Assembly (NCBI GenBank): GCA_964649825.1 | Contig: CAZYQW010000089.1 | Coordinates: forward strand, 1-64,000 | DNA from: CAZYQW01 sp964649825 | GTDB taxonomy: Bacteria; Planctomycetota; B15-G4; JADJEK01 | Length of the DNA: 64,000 nucleotides | Reading direction: 5' to 3' | Shown here: piece by piece, positions 26,868 through 36,143 of the stretch | Layout of the letters: every line of letters begins with the position of its first letter | Numbering within the stretch: position 1 is the first letter of the stretch | Notes under the pieces: generated by a model | Seen by the model: the letters and a program-made list of their open reading frames with translations, nothing else | What the model was told of the DNA's origin: nothing | The model's database searches: none | Program-made: the position numbers and the translations under genes

Positions 26868-28127
26868 ATGGCGCGTATCGAACCGTTCTGCGGCTACCGG
26901 TTCTTCGATCCCGAGACGGGTGACTCCGACCGTTGCGCGGCTCCACCGTACGACGTGCTCGACGACGAGGAACGCGCCCTGTTCGCCGCCCGCTCGACCG
27001 CCAACGTCGTTCACCTGACCCTGCCGGTCGAGCGGAACGGCCACGATCCATACGCGAGCGCGGCGAAGCTCCTCGCGGAGATGATCGCCGACGGGCGGCT
27101 CCGCCGCGACCCGGAGCCGTCGTTCTACACGCAGGACGTCACGTTCGACGGTCCCGACGGCCGGCCGCTGGTGCGCAACGGGCTCGTGGCCCGCGTCGAG
27201 ATCGAGGCGATCGGGGAGGGGTCGATCCGCGGCCACGAGGAGGTCCAAGCCAAGCCGATCGAGGACCGCTACCGCCTGCTTGCCGCCACCGAGGCCAACC
27301 TCGAACCGGTCTACTTCATCTATTCCGATCCCGGCGGCCAGGTCGATCGTCTCCTCCAGACGACGCGCGACCAGCCGCCGCTGACGACGGCAAACGTCGA
27401 GGGAGCGAGATTCGAGCTGCGTCGCGCCGGTCCCTCCGCGACGGCGGCCGTGCGCGAGCAGCTCGCGGAGGCCGTCCTGTACATCGCCGACGGGCATCAC
27501 CGCTTCACGGTCGCGCACCGCTTCGCGAACGAACGCGGCCACGACCTCCCCGGCGCGCGGTTTCGCCTGGCCGTCCTGGTGCGCGCCGAGGACGAGGGCG
27601 TCGTCATCCTCCCCACCCACCGCTTCGTCCACGACCTCCCTCCCGCCGCCGCGGCCGCGATCCGTTCGCGGCTCGACTTCGGGTTCCAACTGGAACCCGT
27701 CGCCCCCGAGGGGATCCTCGACGCGATCCAACGGCGGACGGCGCCGGCGGCCTTCGGCGTCTGGGATCGAAGGCGGAACGTCAGCTTCCTGGCGACACCG
27801 ACGGGGGAGGTCTGGCGCGCACTCTCGTTGATCGCGGAACCGCTCCGCCGTCTCGACGTCACCGTGCTGCACCGATACCTGCTCGAGCCGCAACGGCTCG
27901 GGCATCGGGTCGAGACCAAGTACGTCCGCGGCGAGGTCGACCCGATCGGTCGCGCCGAGATCGAGGACGTGCCGCTGGCGTTCTTCCTGTCCGCGCCGAC
28001 CATCCAATCGGTGATCGAGGTGTCCGACGAGAGGCTCTTCATGCCGACGAAGTCGACGTACTTCTCGCCGAAGGCGGCGTCGGGCCAGGTGCTCGTTCGA
28101 TTCGCCGACGCGGATGGAGGCGCATGA
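26868..28127 (+). CDS. DUF1015 family protein
   Basis: This is a 419-residue soluble protein of the widespread DUF1015 family (COG4198), whose biochemical role is not established. Signatures are the N-terminal CAAPPYDVLDDEERA, the segment HEEVQAKPIEDRYRLL and the highly conserved YIADGHHRFTVA near residue 208, which looks like a catalytic or phosphate-binding loop. The ATG at 26868 fits the start of the family. The stop overlaps the next gene (ATGA). Confidence 0.88.
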   Translation: MARIEPFCGYRFFDPETGDSDRCAAPPYDVLDDEERALFAARSTANVVHLTLPVERNGHDPYASAAKLLAEMIADGRLRRDPEPSFYTQDVTFDGPDGRPLVRNGLVARVEIEAIGEGSIRGHEEVQAKPIEDRYRLLAATEANLEPVYFIYSDPGGQVDRLLQTTRDQPPLTTANVEGARFELRRAGPSATAAVREQLAEAVLYIADGHHRFTVAHRFANERGHDLPGARFRLAVLVRAEDEGVVILPTHRFVHDLPPAAAAAIRSRLDFGFQLEPVAPEGILDAIQRRTAPAAFGVWDRRRNVSFLATPTGEVWRALSLIAEPLRRLDVTVLHRYLLEPQRLGHRVETKYVRGEVDPIGRAEIEDVPLAFFLSAPTIQSVIEVSDERLFMPTKSTYFSPKAASGQVLVRFADADGGA

Positions 28128-28921
28128 CGGATCGGTTCCGTCGGATCGGCGGAGTCGCTCGCGCCACGTTGGTCGCGAGCATGGCGCTCGCCGGCTGCGT
28201 CACGCTCTGGCCGAGCTCGATCGATCGGCACACGACGGTGCAGTTCCTCGCGCCGGACGGGGGCGGAACGTTCTGCATCATCCGGACGGACGGCGACGCG
28301 GTCGCGGCCCTGTCGCTGACCGACTCGACCGACCTCCGCCCGCTCACCCGCTTTCTCGATCGGCGCGGGCTCGACACCGTCGACGCGCTCGTCTTCCTGG
28401 TGCGGCCGCGCGAATCGATCGCTCTCCCCGCCGGTTTTGCCTGGCGCGCCGTCGTCGGTCCGGCCGGCGCGGGCGAGCCGATCGTGGCCGCCGACCCTCG
28501 CGCGCCGGCCCTCGACGTGGTCGTCGACGACCACCGCGTCACCCTGGCCGACGTCACGATGAAGGTCCAGCGAATCGGGACGGCGGCGGATGGGGCCACC
28601 GGGGCTATCGCGGTGGAGGTCCGTCACGGCGGGAATCGTCTGCTCGTCGCCCCCGCGATCGACGAGGCCGAGGCGTGGATGCGGGCCAACGCGGGCGCGG
28701 AGGACGTCGATCTGGCCGGCGTCGTCGCACCGGAAGTCGGCGCACGGCTCGCCGCCGCTCTTCCCCGCGCGTTCGTGGTCGTGCGCCCGCGGGTCGGGGA
28801 GCCGCCGCCGAGCCGTGCCTCGGCTGATCCGCGTCTCCTTCCGCTTGGGCCGGATGACCGCGTCGCCCTCATCTCGGAAGACGCCGGGTTGAGCGCGGTC
28901 GGCGAGGACCGGGACTCGTGA
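28124..28921 (+). CDS. Predicted lipoprotein of unknown function
   Basis: This 265-residue protein has a lipoprotein signal MALAGC (C25). I do not recognise a domain. The body alternates hydrophobic strands with acidic loops (FCIIRTDGDAVAAL, LVFLVRPRES, FVVVRPRVGE) and could be a degenerate metallo-beta-lactamase-like or Ig-like fold. It lies between the DUF1015 gene and lpxB with 4-base overlaps on both sides, so the three are translated together. An envelope role alongside lipid A synthesis is possible. Confidence 0.65.
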   Translation: MTDRFRRIGGVARATLVASMALAGCVTLWPSSIDRHTTVQFLAPDGGGTFCIIRTDGDAVAALSLTDSTDLRPLTRFLDRRGLDTVDALVFLVRPRESIALPAGFAWRAVVGPAGAGEPIVAADPRAPALDVVVDDHRVTLADVTMKVQRIGTAADGATGAIAVEVRHGGNRLLVAPAIDEAEAWMRANAGAEDVDLAGVVAPEVGARLAAALPRAFVVVRPRVGEPPPSRASADPRLLPLGPDDRVALISEDAGLSAVGEDRDS

Positions 28922-30114
28922 GGCTCCTGCTCTCGACCGGCGAAGTGTCCGGCGAACACCACGCGGTTCGTCTGCTCCGCGAGCTCGCGGCGCGCGACCC
29001 CTCGATCACGTTCGACGCCTTCGGCGGCCGCAACCTCGAGGCGGCCGGCGCGCGCCTGCTCTATCCGTTGACCGATCTCGCCGTCCTCGGCTTCGCCAAG
29101 GTGTTCGAGAACCTGGGCCGGTTCATCGGCGTGCTGAAGGAGTACGACCGATACCTCGAGCGTGAGCGACCGGACGGCGTCGTCCTGCTCGATTATCCCG
29201 GTCTGCACCTCCGGTTCGCGATCCTCGCGAAGCGCCGGGGGATCCCGGTCATCTACTACATCTGCCCCCAGCTCTGGGCATGGGCGCCGTGGCGGGCACG
29301 GCGGTTCGCGGCGACCGTCGATCACGCGCTGACGATCCTCCCGTTCGAGGAGGAGTACTTCCGCCGCCGCGGCATCGATGCGCGGTACGTCGGACACCCG
29401 GCGGCCGACGAACTCGACGCCCGCGTCGCGACGGCCGCGGACGAGCGGCTCGCGGGCGAGGTCGCCGGCGCCGGGCCCGCGATCGCGCTCCTGCCGGGCT
29501 CGCGACCGCAGGAAGTCGACGCGAACCTGGCGCTGATGCTGCAGGCGAGCCGGCGGATTCGCGCCGAGCATCCGACCGCCACGTTCTACCTCCCGCAGGT
29601 TCGGGACGACGCGGCCGAGGCATGCCGGGCACCGCTCGCCGCCGCGCCCGACCTGGACGTGCGGCTCGTACGAGCAGTGACGCCCGTCCTGCGAAACGCT
29701 CGGTTCGCGCTGGTCGCGTCCGGAACCGCCACGTTCGAGGTCGCCTTCCACGGCGTACCGATGGTCGTGATCTACCGCGTCACCCGCACGCAGCGACGGC
29801 TCGGCCGCCAGCTCCTCACCGTGCCGTGGATCTCCCAAGTCAACCTCATCGCGGGCCGGCTGCTCGTTCCCGAGTTCGTCACCGACGGCGAGCCGGTCGA
29901 CGAGATCGCCGCGGCCTGCCTCGAGCGGATCGGCGACACCGAGACGCGCCGCCGATCCGTCGACGCGCTGACGCGGGGGCTGAAACCCGCGTTCCGGAAA
30001 GGAGCGAGCGCCCGAGCCGCGGACGCGATCCTCGCCGCGCTCGACGCGCCGGGTCGAACCGGAAGCAGCCGTGCAGCCGGCGCGCCGTATCAGGACCCCG
30101 TCCAGTCGTCGTAG
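28918..30114 (+). CDS. lpxB: Lipid-A-disaccharide synthase LpxB
   Basis: LpxB is the GT19 glycosyltransferase that joins UDP-2,3-diacylglucosamine and lipid X on the inner face of the cytoplasmic membrane. The start LLSTGEVSGEHHAVRLLREL, the middle YYICPQLWAWAPWRARR and YVGHPAADEL, and the C-terminal ASGTATFEVAFHGVPMVVIY with VPWISQVNLIAGR are all family landmarks. The protein is 398 residues, full length. The start GTG overlaps the upstream stop (GTGA). Its presence implies an outer membrane with lipid A-type lipid. Confidence 0.92.
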   Translation: MRLLLSTGEVSGEHHAVRLLRELAARDPSITFDAFGGRNLEAAGARLLYPLTDLAVLGFAKVFENLGRFIGVLKEYDRYLERERPDGVVLLDYPGLHLRFAILAKRRGIPVIYYICPQLWAWAPWRARRFAATVDHALTILPFEEEYFRRRGIDARYVGHPAADELDARVATAADERLAGEVAGAGPAIALLPGSRPQEVDANLALMLQASRRIRAEHPTATFYLPQVRDDAAEACRAPLAAAPDLDVRLVRAVTPVLRNARFALVASGTATFEVAFHGVPMVVIYRVTRTQRRLGRQLLTVPWISQVNLIAGRLLVPEFVTDGEPVDEIAAACLERIGDTETRRRSVDALTRGLKPAFRKGASARAADAILAALDAPGRTGSSRAAGAPYQDPVQSS

Positions 30115-30314
30115 AAAAAGTCGAACGGAGGGAGCGAGCGGGGCGTGGGGTCGGGCGCCGCTTCTTGGACATCCGTCTCGGGCCGTCACGTGTGGGCATG
30201 GTTACCCAGTTCGCCCCACCGCGTCGCGCGCACATTCGGACACTGAAATGCTAAGTGACCCGGGAGGGGTCGCGATCAGTGCCGGAAACAGGTAGGCTGT
30301 CGAGCTGGCCAGCG

Positions 30315-31418
30315 ATGGCCGTTCTCGGTGGCGGAGGACTTTTCTTGCTGCATGAGTTCATCACCACCAACCGTCAAGCGATCTTGGCCCGCACGCGCAC
30401 ACAGGTTGCCAGCCGGGCAGCGCCTGCGCCGACGTTCGAGGAGCTGGAAACGGGTATCCCGGCCTTTCTCGATCAGCTCGTCGGCATGCTGCGCGACCAT
30501 CAATCCGGCAGCGGTGCGATGGACGAAAGCGCAACGCTCCACGGTCGGAACCGTTTGCACATGGGTTTCACCCTCGCCCAGGTCGTGCATGACTATGGCG
30601 ACGTCTGCCAAGTCGTGACGGAACTCGCGATGGAACTGGACGCTTCCATCACGACGGAGGAGTTCCGGACTCTCAACCGATGCCTCGACAATGCCATCGC
30701 GAATGCGGTGACCGAGTACGCGCGTCGGCGCGAGGTCTCGATCTCCCATGACGAGGTCGAGCGCCTCGGCATTCTCGCGCACGAGCTGCGGAACCACCTG
30801 AACACAGCCGTCCTCGCATATGACATTCTCAAGCGGGGGACGGTCGGGATCGGCGGCAGCACGGGTGCGGTGTTGGGGCGCAGCCTCTCCGGGTTGCAGA
30901 ACCTCGTGGACCGCACGCTCGCCGAAGTCCGGCTCGACGCGGGGGTTTGCAACCCCGAGCGGATCGACGTGCCCGCGTTCTTGCAGGAGATCGAGTTGGC
31001 CGGCGCCATCGCAGCCGAGGCTGGAGGCATGTCCTTGTCGGTCGATCTCGGCGAGGCGGGGGTCGAGGTCGAATCGGATCGACAGCTGCTCGGATCGGCG
31101 GTCTCGAACCTGCTTCAAAACGCGTTCAAGTTCACGCGCCCGAACGGACACGTGTCGCTGCGCAGCAGCGCTAGCGACGATCGGGTGCTCATCGAAGTCG
31201 AGGACGAATGCGGCGGTCTGCTCCCCGAGGTGACCGGCGAGCTGTTCCGGACGTTCCATCTCGTGGGCCGCGACAAATCCGGTCTCGGGCTCGGTCTCAT
31301 GATCAGCCGACGAGCGGTCGAGTCGATGGCGGGAACGTTGCGCGCACACAACGTGGGCCGCACCGGCTGCGTGTTCACGGTCGATCTGCCGCGGCAGCCG
31401 GCGCTCACCGTCGGCTAA
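30315..31418 (+). CDS. Soluble sensor histidine kinase with RsbRD-like N-terminal domain
   Basis: This is a cytoplasmic kinase of about 367 residues. Residues 10-135 resemble the helical RsbRD N-terminal sensor (FLDQLVGMLRDHQ, GFTLAQVVHDYGDVCQVVTE). The HisKA helix has the phospho-acceptor in LAHELRNHLN. The HATPase domain shows an N-box (SNLLQNAFKFT), a degenerate DECGG and the G2-box GLGLGLMISR. No response regulator gene is adjacent. The start is uncertain: ATG 30315 is listed, but GTG 30279 has GGGAGGGG about 10 bases upstream and may be real. The gene is clearly less GC-rich than its neighbours, which hints at recent acquisition. Confidence 0.82.
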   Translation: MAVLGGGGLFLLHEFITTNRQAILARTRTQVASRAAPAPTFEELETGIPAFLDQLVGMLRDHQSGSGAMDESATLHGRNRLHMGFTLAQVVHDYGDVCQVVTELAMELDASITTEEFRTLNRCLDNAIANAVTEYARRREVSISHDEVERLGILAHELRNHLNTAVLAYDILKRGTVGIGGSTGAVLGRSLSGLQNLVDRTLAEVRLDAGVCNPERIDVPAFLQEIELAGAIAAEAGGMSLSVDLGEAGVEVESDRQLLGSAVSNLLQNAFKFTRPNGHVSLRSSASDDRVLIEVEDECGGLLPEVTGELFRTFHLVGRDKSGLGLGLMISRRAVESMAGTLRAHNVGRTGCVFTVDLPRQPALTVG

Positions 31419-31519
31419 GGGCGTGCGATCGCGCCGACGTCGCGGCCCGTCCGATGTCGGCGGGGTCGCGGGCGCTCGTGGGCGCGATTGCCACCGAGCC
31501 CGGTTGTCGCCATACTTCC

Positions 31520-32182
31520 ATGTCGGAGAATGACTTGGGCGGGTCTTCCCGAACTGGAATTCGCGTGAATAAAACGACGGACTCTGGCGCAGATGACGCC
31601 GTGAACAGCACCGCCGACGCGAGCGACATCCGCATCATTCGCGAGGTCCAAGCCGGGCACCGCGAGGCGTTCGAGTCCTTGGTTCGGAAGTACATGCGAC
31701 GCGCCCACGGAATCGCCCTTCAGTTCGTCCACAACAGCGAGGACGCACTCGACCTTTCTCAAGACGCGTTTCTCAAGTCGTTCAACGCGATCGGGAGGTT
31801 CGACACCGACCAACGCTTCTTTCCGTGGTTCTATCGGATCCTGAAGAACACCTGCCTGACGTTCCTCAAGCGCCGCGGTTTGGTTCGGCGCTTCTCGATC
31901 AGCAGCGGCTGGACCGACGACGAGCCCGACTACGAGCTGGTCGATCCGCGCGCCGTCCAGCCGCACGCCGTCATCGTGTCGGGCGAACTGCGCGACGAGT
32001 TCTGGGAGGCCTACAACCGCCTCTCGTTCCGGGACAAGGAGATCCTGGCGCTGCGTCACTTCCAGGAGATGTCGTACCAGGAGATCGCCGATACCCTCGT
32101 GATCCCGATTGGAACCGTCATGTCGCGGCTCTTCCACGCGCGCCGAAAGCTGCGGGAACGCCTGGAGCCTCACCTGGGGTAG
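31520..32182 (+). CDS. ECF RNA polymerase sigma factor
   Basis: This is a 220-residue two-domain sigma factor. Region 2 (residues 45-110) contains EDALDLSQDAFLKSFNAIGR, for core binding and -10 recognition. Region 4 (about 155-215) contains LALRHFQEMSYQEIADTL and GTVMSRLFHARRKL. The ATG at 31520 is listed; GTG at 31565 would remove 15 residues and is possible. A membrane protein gene in the anti-sigma position starts 3 bases after the stop, giving a typical sigma/anti-sigma operon. Confidence 0.88.
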   Translation: MSENDLGGSSRTGIRVNKTTDSGADDAVNSTADASDIRIIREVQAGHREAFESLVRKYMRRAHGIALQFVHNSEDALDLSQDAFLKSFNAIGRFDTDQRFFPWFYRILKNTCLTFLKRRGLVRRFSISSGWTDDEPDYELVDPRAVQPHAVIVSGELRDEFWEAYNRLSFRDKEILALRHFQEMSYQEIADTLVIPIGTVMSRLFHARRKLRERLEPHLG

Positions 32183-32185
32183 CCG

Positions 32186-32620
32186 ATGGACGACCGCGAG
32201 AATTTCCGAGTTCAGATGATGGGCTTCCTCGACGACGAGCTCGGAGACCGAGAGCGCCGCGAGTTCCTCGAGCGTTGCTACGCGGATGCCGAGCTCGCGG
32301 CGGAGCTGGCCCAGTATCGACGGCTCGTCGAGATCACCAACTCGATGCGGCTGCGCGAACCCGAGGACTACGAGTACGAACGGATCTTCTCGCGCGTTGC
32401 CGCGCGCGTCGAGCGGCACCTCGGACTCGTCTTCCTCGGCGTGGGGACGCTGATCATCGGCGTCTGGTCGCTCGTCGAGATCTTCTTCTCGTCGATGCGG
32501 ATGCCGTACAAGATCGGCTTTGGCATCGCGCTGCTCGGGGCGAGCCTGCTGGTGTCATCCGTGGTCCGCGTCTGGGTTCGCCTGCGCCGCCTCGACCGCT
32601 ACCAGGGAGTCTGTCGCTGA
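32186..32620 (+). CDS. Probable membrane anti-sigma factor
   Basis: This is a 144-residue protein. The N-terminal MMGFLDDELGDRERREFLER matches the start of anti-sigma domains (zf-HC2-like) but lacks the zinc-binding HxxxCxxC. Two membrane helices follow (about 78-101 and 110-130). Its position directly after an ECF sigma gene and the D-rich N-terminal helix suggest that it holds the sigma factor at the membrane. The stop overlaps the next ATG by one base (TGATG). Confidence 0.7.
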   Translation: MDDRENFRVQMMGFLDDELGDRERREFLERCYADAELAAELAQYRRLVEITNSMRLREPEDYEYERIFSRVAARVERHLGLVFLGVGTLIIGVWSLVEIFFSSMRMPYKIGFGIALLGASLLVSSVVRVWVRLRRLDRYQGVCR

Positions 32621-32964
32621 TGCTGATCTCGACGACGGAGACGATCCACGGCAAACGCATCGTGAAGACCCTCGGCCTGGCGACGGGAACCGTCACGCGT
32701 TCGCCGGGGTTCGTGCGCGGCGTGATCGCCATGATCAAGAACCTGCTCGGCGGCGAGCTCCAGGAGTTCACCAAGACCATCGCCGAAGCACGCGAGCAGT
32801 CCCTCGACCGCATGAGGGAGCAGGCCCGCTCGCTCGGCGCGAACGCGGTGGTCAGCGTCCGCTTCTCGTCCGCGGAGATCGCAAGCTACGCGGCGGAGAT
32901 CCTGGTCTACGGCACGGCGGTGGTCGTGGAGGACGAGGCGGCGGGGAAGTCGCAGGGTCCATAA
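32620..32964 (+). CDS. YbjQ/UPF0145 family protein
   Basis: This 114-residue soluble protein belongs to the YbjQ family, which forms pentameric rings; its function is unknown. Features are STTETIHGKRIVKTLGLATG at the N-terminus, an amphipathic helix EAREQSLDRMREQARSLGAN and the closing strand AVVSVRFSS. It is the third gene of the sigma/anti-sigma operon, with a one-base overlap. Confidence 0.85.
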   Translation: MLISTTETIHGKRIVKTLGLATGTVTRSPGFVRGVIAMIKNLLGGELQEFTKTIAEAREQSLDRMREQARSLGANAVVSVRFSSAEIASYAAEILVYGTAVVVEDEAAGKSQGP

Positions 32965-33004
32965 GTTCGAGGCACGCGCCCCGCGAGCCCGGCGACGCTC
33001 CCGC

Positions 33005-33733
33005 TCAGGCGGGGTTCGGCAACAGCGCCGGCAGCACCTCGGCCGCCCGCCCCAGCACGGTGACGTCCGCGATCGACGACAGCGCCGACGGCTCGACGTT
33101 CACCTCGATGACGGCGGCTCCGCGCCGACTCGCGACGCGGGCGATGGACGCGGCGGGCTCGACGACGCCGGAAGTGCCGACGACGAGGACGAGGTCGGCC
33201 CATGCCGCCGCGTGGAACGCGTCGCCGATCCGCGTCACCGGCTCGCCGAACCAGACGACCCCCGGACGGAGGAAGGCGCCGCAGGCCGAACACCGCGGAA
33301 TCCCCGACTCGTGGGGGTCCTCGTCGCGCTCGAAGTCGCAGTCGAGACAGCGATCGATCATCAGCCGGCCGTGCAGCTCGATCACGTTCGGCGATCCGGC
33401 CGCGCGATGGAAACCGTCGACGTTCTGCGTCACCAGGACGAGCCCCGGACGCGCGCGGCCGTACGCGGCAAGTGCGTGATGCGCGGCGTTCGGGACGCAG
33501 CGGCGGACGCGATCGCGGCGCCACCGATAGAACTCCCAGACAAGCGCCGGGTCGCGCCGGAACGCGTCGACGTGGGCGAGTTCCTCGGGACGGTGGTTCC
33601 TCCACAGACCGTCCGCGCCGCGAAACGTGGGGACGCCGCTCTCGGCGGACACGCCGGCCCCCGTCAGCGCGAGAGGACGGGACGACGCCGCGACCAGCGA
33701 GCGCGCCCGAGCGAGATCGTGGTCACGGTCCAT
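33005..33733 (-). CDS. cobB: NAD-dependent protein deacylase, Sir2/CobB family
   Basis: This is a 242-residue sirtuin. NAD binding is shown by LTGAGVSAESGVPTFRG and TQNVDGFH; the catalytic base is H121 in IELHG. Four zinc cysteines are C129, C132, C148 and C151. Y69 and R72 in EFYRWRR form the YxxR pair that in class III sirtuins (CobB, SIRT5) binds succinyl or malonyl lysine, so desuccinylase activity is likely. It overlaps the upstream anti-sigma gene by 11 bases and is the last gene of a sigma/anti-sigma operon. Confidence 0.9.
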   Translation of the reverse strand: MDRDHDLARARSLVAASSRPLALTGAGVSAESGVPTFRGADGLWRNHRPEELAHVDAFRRDPALVWEFYRWRRDRVRRCVPNAAHHALAAYGRARPGLVLVTQNVDGFHRAAGSPNVIELHGRLMIDRCLDCDFERDEDPHESGIPRCSACGAFLRPGVVWFGEPVTRIGDAFHAAAWADLVLVVGTSGVVEPAASIARVASRRGAAVIEVNVEPSALSSIADVTVLGRAAEVLPALLPNPA

Positions 33734-35228
33734 CCGCGACGACGATCACGACGACGTACTGCGGCGTGGCGGCCGCCGACCGCGTCGCGGCGGCCCCGGG
33801 AAGGGCACCCGACCGCACACGCTCGGCGCGTGGGGAAACGAGACCGCCCGACGGTTCATCCATCGGCGCCCGCGGCGCGCCGGCGGGGACGATCCGCCAC
33901 GGCCCGATCGTCGCGGCTCCACCATCCGGCACCGCCGCCGGCAAGGCCGCGTCCGATTCCCGGGCCTTCTTCGCCGTACGGTCCGTCGCGGCTACTTCGC
34001 CATCGACGCGTCGCGGGTCGATCGCGTCGGCCTCGAGACCGAGCGACCGTGCGTTCTCCGCGATCCGAGCGAGGCCGTTCGCGTCGGTCACCAGCCACCG
34101 GACCCGGCGGCCGTCGCCGACCAGGGCCTGGGCGGCGGGACGGCTCTCCTCGGGGATCAGGTCGGCGAACGCCGCATCGGTCAGCTCGACCGCCCCGGCG
34201 CCGTCGAGGATGGCGGTCCAGCTCGGCCCGATCGCGGCCCCCTCCGTCGACGCCGGACGAAACAGCCCGCACGCGACCGCGACCCCGCCCTGCGCGGGCG
34301 CGCTCGCGGCGTCGTCCGCGCTCGACCGGGCGGGGGCCTCACGCTTGCGGAACTCCTCCGGAGCGCTCCTCCCCACCGACTTCGACTCGGGGCCGTCGGT
34401 TCGGCTCGAGTCGAGCGCGCCGACGAACGTCCGCATGAGGAGGACGGCGCGATCGTGGTCCAAGCGCAAGGCGGAGAACCGCCCGCTCGGCTCGACCACG
34501 GCGCCGCCCGCGTTCTCGACGTCCTCGGTCGTCGATTCCTTGGTCACGCTCTTCGCGAGGTCGTCGCGCCCGAACTTCTCGTCCCGCCGCGCCGACTTGT
34601 CGACCTTGGACCTCGGCGCCGGCCGCCGCTCGCCGTCGTCGTCGTGACCCTCGGAGTCGAGCCGCGCGAGCTTCTCCTCCGCCGTGACTCGGCCGGAAGG
34701 CTCGGGCGGCGCGCCGTCCCGCCGTACCAGAGCCCCGCGGCCGAGGTCGGACAATACGTCCTCGTCGTCCGCTCGATCGTCCCACTGGTCGGCCGCGGCT
34801 CGATCGTGCCCTTGCTGCCCAAGGACGACGCCCGGGCTCGGCGCGGCCGCTTCCGGTGCATGCGCGGATTCGGTCGCGACGCGTCCCCCGATCACGAGCG
34901 AGTCGCGGAAACAGAGGAGGCCGAGGACGAGCACCGCGAGCAACCCCGCGGCCACCGCGCCGTAGCGCGCCAGCCCGTGGAGCCGCGGTCCGCCGATCCT
35001 GGGCGCGGCGCCCTCGATCGTGGCCATCACCCGATCGGTGAAGTCGGGCGGCGCCCGTTCCCCCTTCAGGTCGCCGAGACCGCCGACGACGAGCCGGAGC
35101 TCCCGATAGCGCCGCGCGACGCTCTCGTCGCGCGCGATCAGGTCGCGCACCTCGCGCTCCTCGACGGGACCGAGGCGCCCGTCGATCAGGTCGTTCAGCT
35201 TGGGAACGATCTCGTCGAACGATCTCAT
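33723..35228 (-). CDS. Large anti-sigma-like membrane protein
   Basis: This is a 501-residue protein. Residues 1-80 (IVPKLNDLIDGRLGPVEERE, then VRDLIARDESVARRYREL) resemble the cytoplasmic helical domain of anti-sigma factors without zinc ligands. One membrane helix lies at about residues 88-108. A long, charged, low-complexity extracytoplasmic region follows (110-330), then a more ordered C-terminal part (about 330-450) of unknown fold. It follows an ECF sigma gene with an ATGA overlap, so it is probably that factor's membrane-bound inhibitor. The unusual length suggests an external sensing domain. Confidence 0.7.
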   Translation of the reverse strand: MRSFDEIVPKLNDLIDGRLGPVEEREVRDLIARDESVARRYRELRLVVGGLGDLKGERAPPDFTDRVMATIEGAAPRIGGPRLHGLARYGAVAAGLLAVLVLGLLCFRDSLVIGGRVATESAHAPEAAAPSPGVVLGQQGHDRAAADQWDDRADDEDVLSDLGRGALVRRDGAPPEPSGRVTAEEKLARLDSEGHDDDGERRPAPRSKVDKSARRDEKFGRDDLAKSVTKESTTEDVENAGGAVVEPSGRFSALRLDHDRAVLLMRTFVGALDSSRTDGPESKSVGRSAPEEFRKREAPARSSADDAASAPAQGGVAVACGLFRPASTEGAAIGPSWTAILDGAGAVELTDAAFADLIPEESRPAAQALVGDGRRVRWLVTDANGLARIAENARSLGLEADAIDPRRVDGEVAATDRTAKKARESDAALPAAVPDGGAATIGPWRIVPAGAPRAPMDEPSGGLVSPRAERVRSGALPGAAATRSAAATPQYVVVIVVADGP

Positions 35229-35863
35229 GCCAACGCCCCATCTGCTCCGGTCTCGAGGACCGGAACGTCATACACGCGGATGATGATCTCCCGGAGACCC
35301 TCGCGTCCACGGTGGATCCGGGACCGGACGGTGCCGACCGGAACCTCCAGAATCTCGGCGATGGCGTCGTAGTCGAGCCCTTCGACGTCGCGCAGGACGA
35401 CCGCTGCCCGGAACTCGTCCGGCAACCGGGCGAGCGCCCGTTCCAGCACGTCGCGGAGCTCGCGCTGCTCCATCCGGGCCGTCGGTGCCGCCTGGCGCTC
35501 GTCTTCGAGTTCCATCCGATCCTCATCGTCCGTCGCTCGCGACGGCTGGTTCAGCGACACCGACCGCCGCTCCGTCTTCGCGGCCACCGTCGTCACGCGA
35601 TTCAAGGTCAGGTTCGTCGCGATGCGGAACAACCAGTGCGCGAAGCTGCATTCGCCGCGGAACCGCGCCAAGGCTCCGTAGGCCCGCAGGAACGTCTCCT
35701 GCGCGAGATCCTCGGCCAGCTCCCGCTCGATCTGGCTGGTCCGCCGCACGATCCGAAACACCGCATCCTGATAGCGACGGACGAGCAGCGAGAAGGCGTC
35801 ACGGTCACCCGACCGCGCCCGACCCACCAAGACGTCGTCTGCGGGATTCGTGTCGCTCGTCAC
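35225..35863 (-). CDS. ECF RNA polymerase sigma factor
   Basis: This is a 212-residue sigma factor. Region 2 contains ELAEDLAQETFLRAYGALAR and FAHWLFRIATNLTLNR; region 4 contains LPDEFRAAVVLRDVEGLDYD and GTVRSRIHRGREGLR, matching RpoE-like ECF factors. The GTG at 35863 is used; the open frame continues upstream to 36106 but that part is unlike the family. It is coupled to the anti-sigma-like gene downstream (ATGA), with the sirtuin gene as third member. Confidence 0.88.
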   Translation of the reverse strand: MTSDTNPADDVLVGRARSGDRDAFSLLVRRYQDAVFRIVRRTSQIERELAEDLAQETFLRAYGALARFRGECSFAHWLFRIATNLTLNRVTTVAAKTERRSVSLNQPSRATDDEDRMELEDERQAAPTARMEQRELRDVLERALARLPDEFRAAVVLRDVEGLDYDAIAEILEVPVGTVRSRIHRGREGLREIIIRVYDVPVLETGADGALA

Positions 35864-35915
35864 GGTTTCGTCCGCGGGAAGAGACCGGACCGCTCCGCCG
35901 CGGTTCCGGCAATCC

Positions 35916-36134
35916 TCACTCGTTTCGGCCGGGATCGGGGAGCGTCCGAAGTCGGAATCTGCCGTTCGGCGAGGGTTCGACTCCGGCCAGCCGGGTCCAA
36001 TCAATGGTGCACCGGCGCGGCTCGGGCGACCGCCCCGCGGCGAGCGAGCCGCGGTCCGCGCCCGACGCAACGCGCTCGATGAGACCGAAGAACGGCATCG
36101 AGGCAAGGAAGGTCAACAGCTCTCGGCGGCGCAT
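35916..36134 (-). CDS. Small exported-looking protein
   Basis: This is a 72-residue open frame with GAGGG about 7 bases before its ATG, starting 9 bases after the stop of the beta-helix gene. The first 25 residues (MRRRELLTFLASMPFFGLIE) look like an export signal with an arginine cluster, close to but not a perfect twin-arginine motif. The rest is polar and unrecognised. It could be a real small protein or the start of a larger gene that has been lost. Confidence 0.45.
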   Translation of the reverse strand: MRRRELLTFLASMPFFGLIERVASGADRGSLAAGRSPEPRRCTIDWTRLAGVEPSPNGRFRLRTLPDPGRNE

Positions 36135-36143
36135 CTCGGTCCC

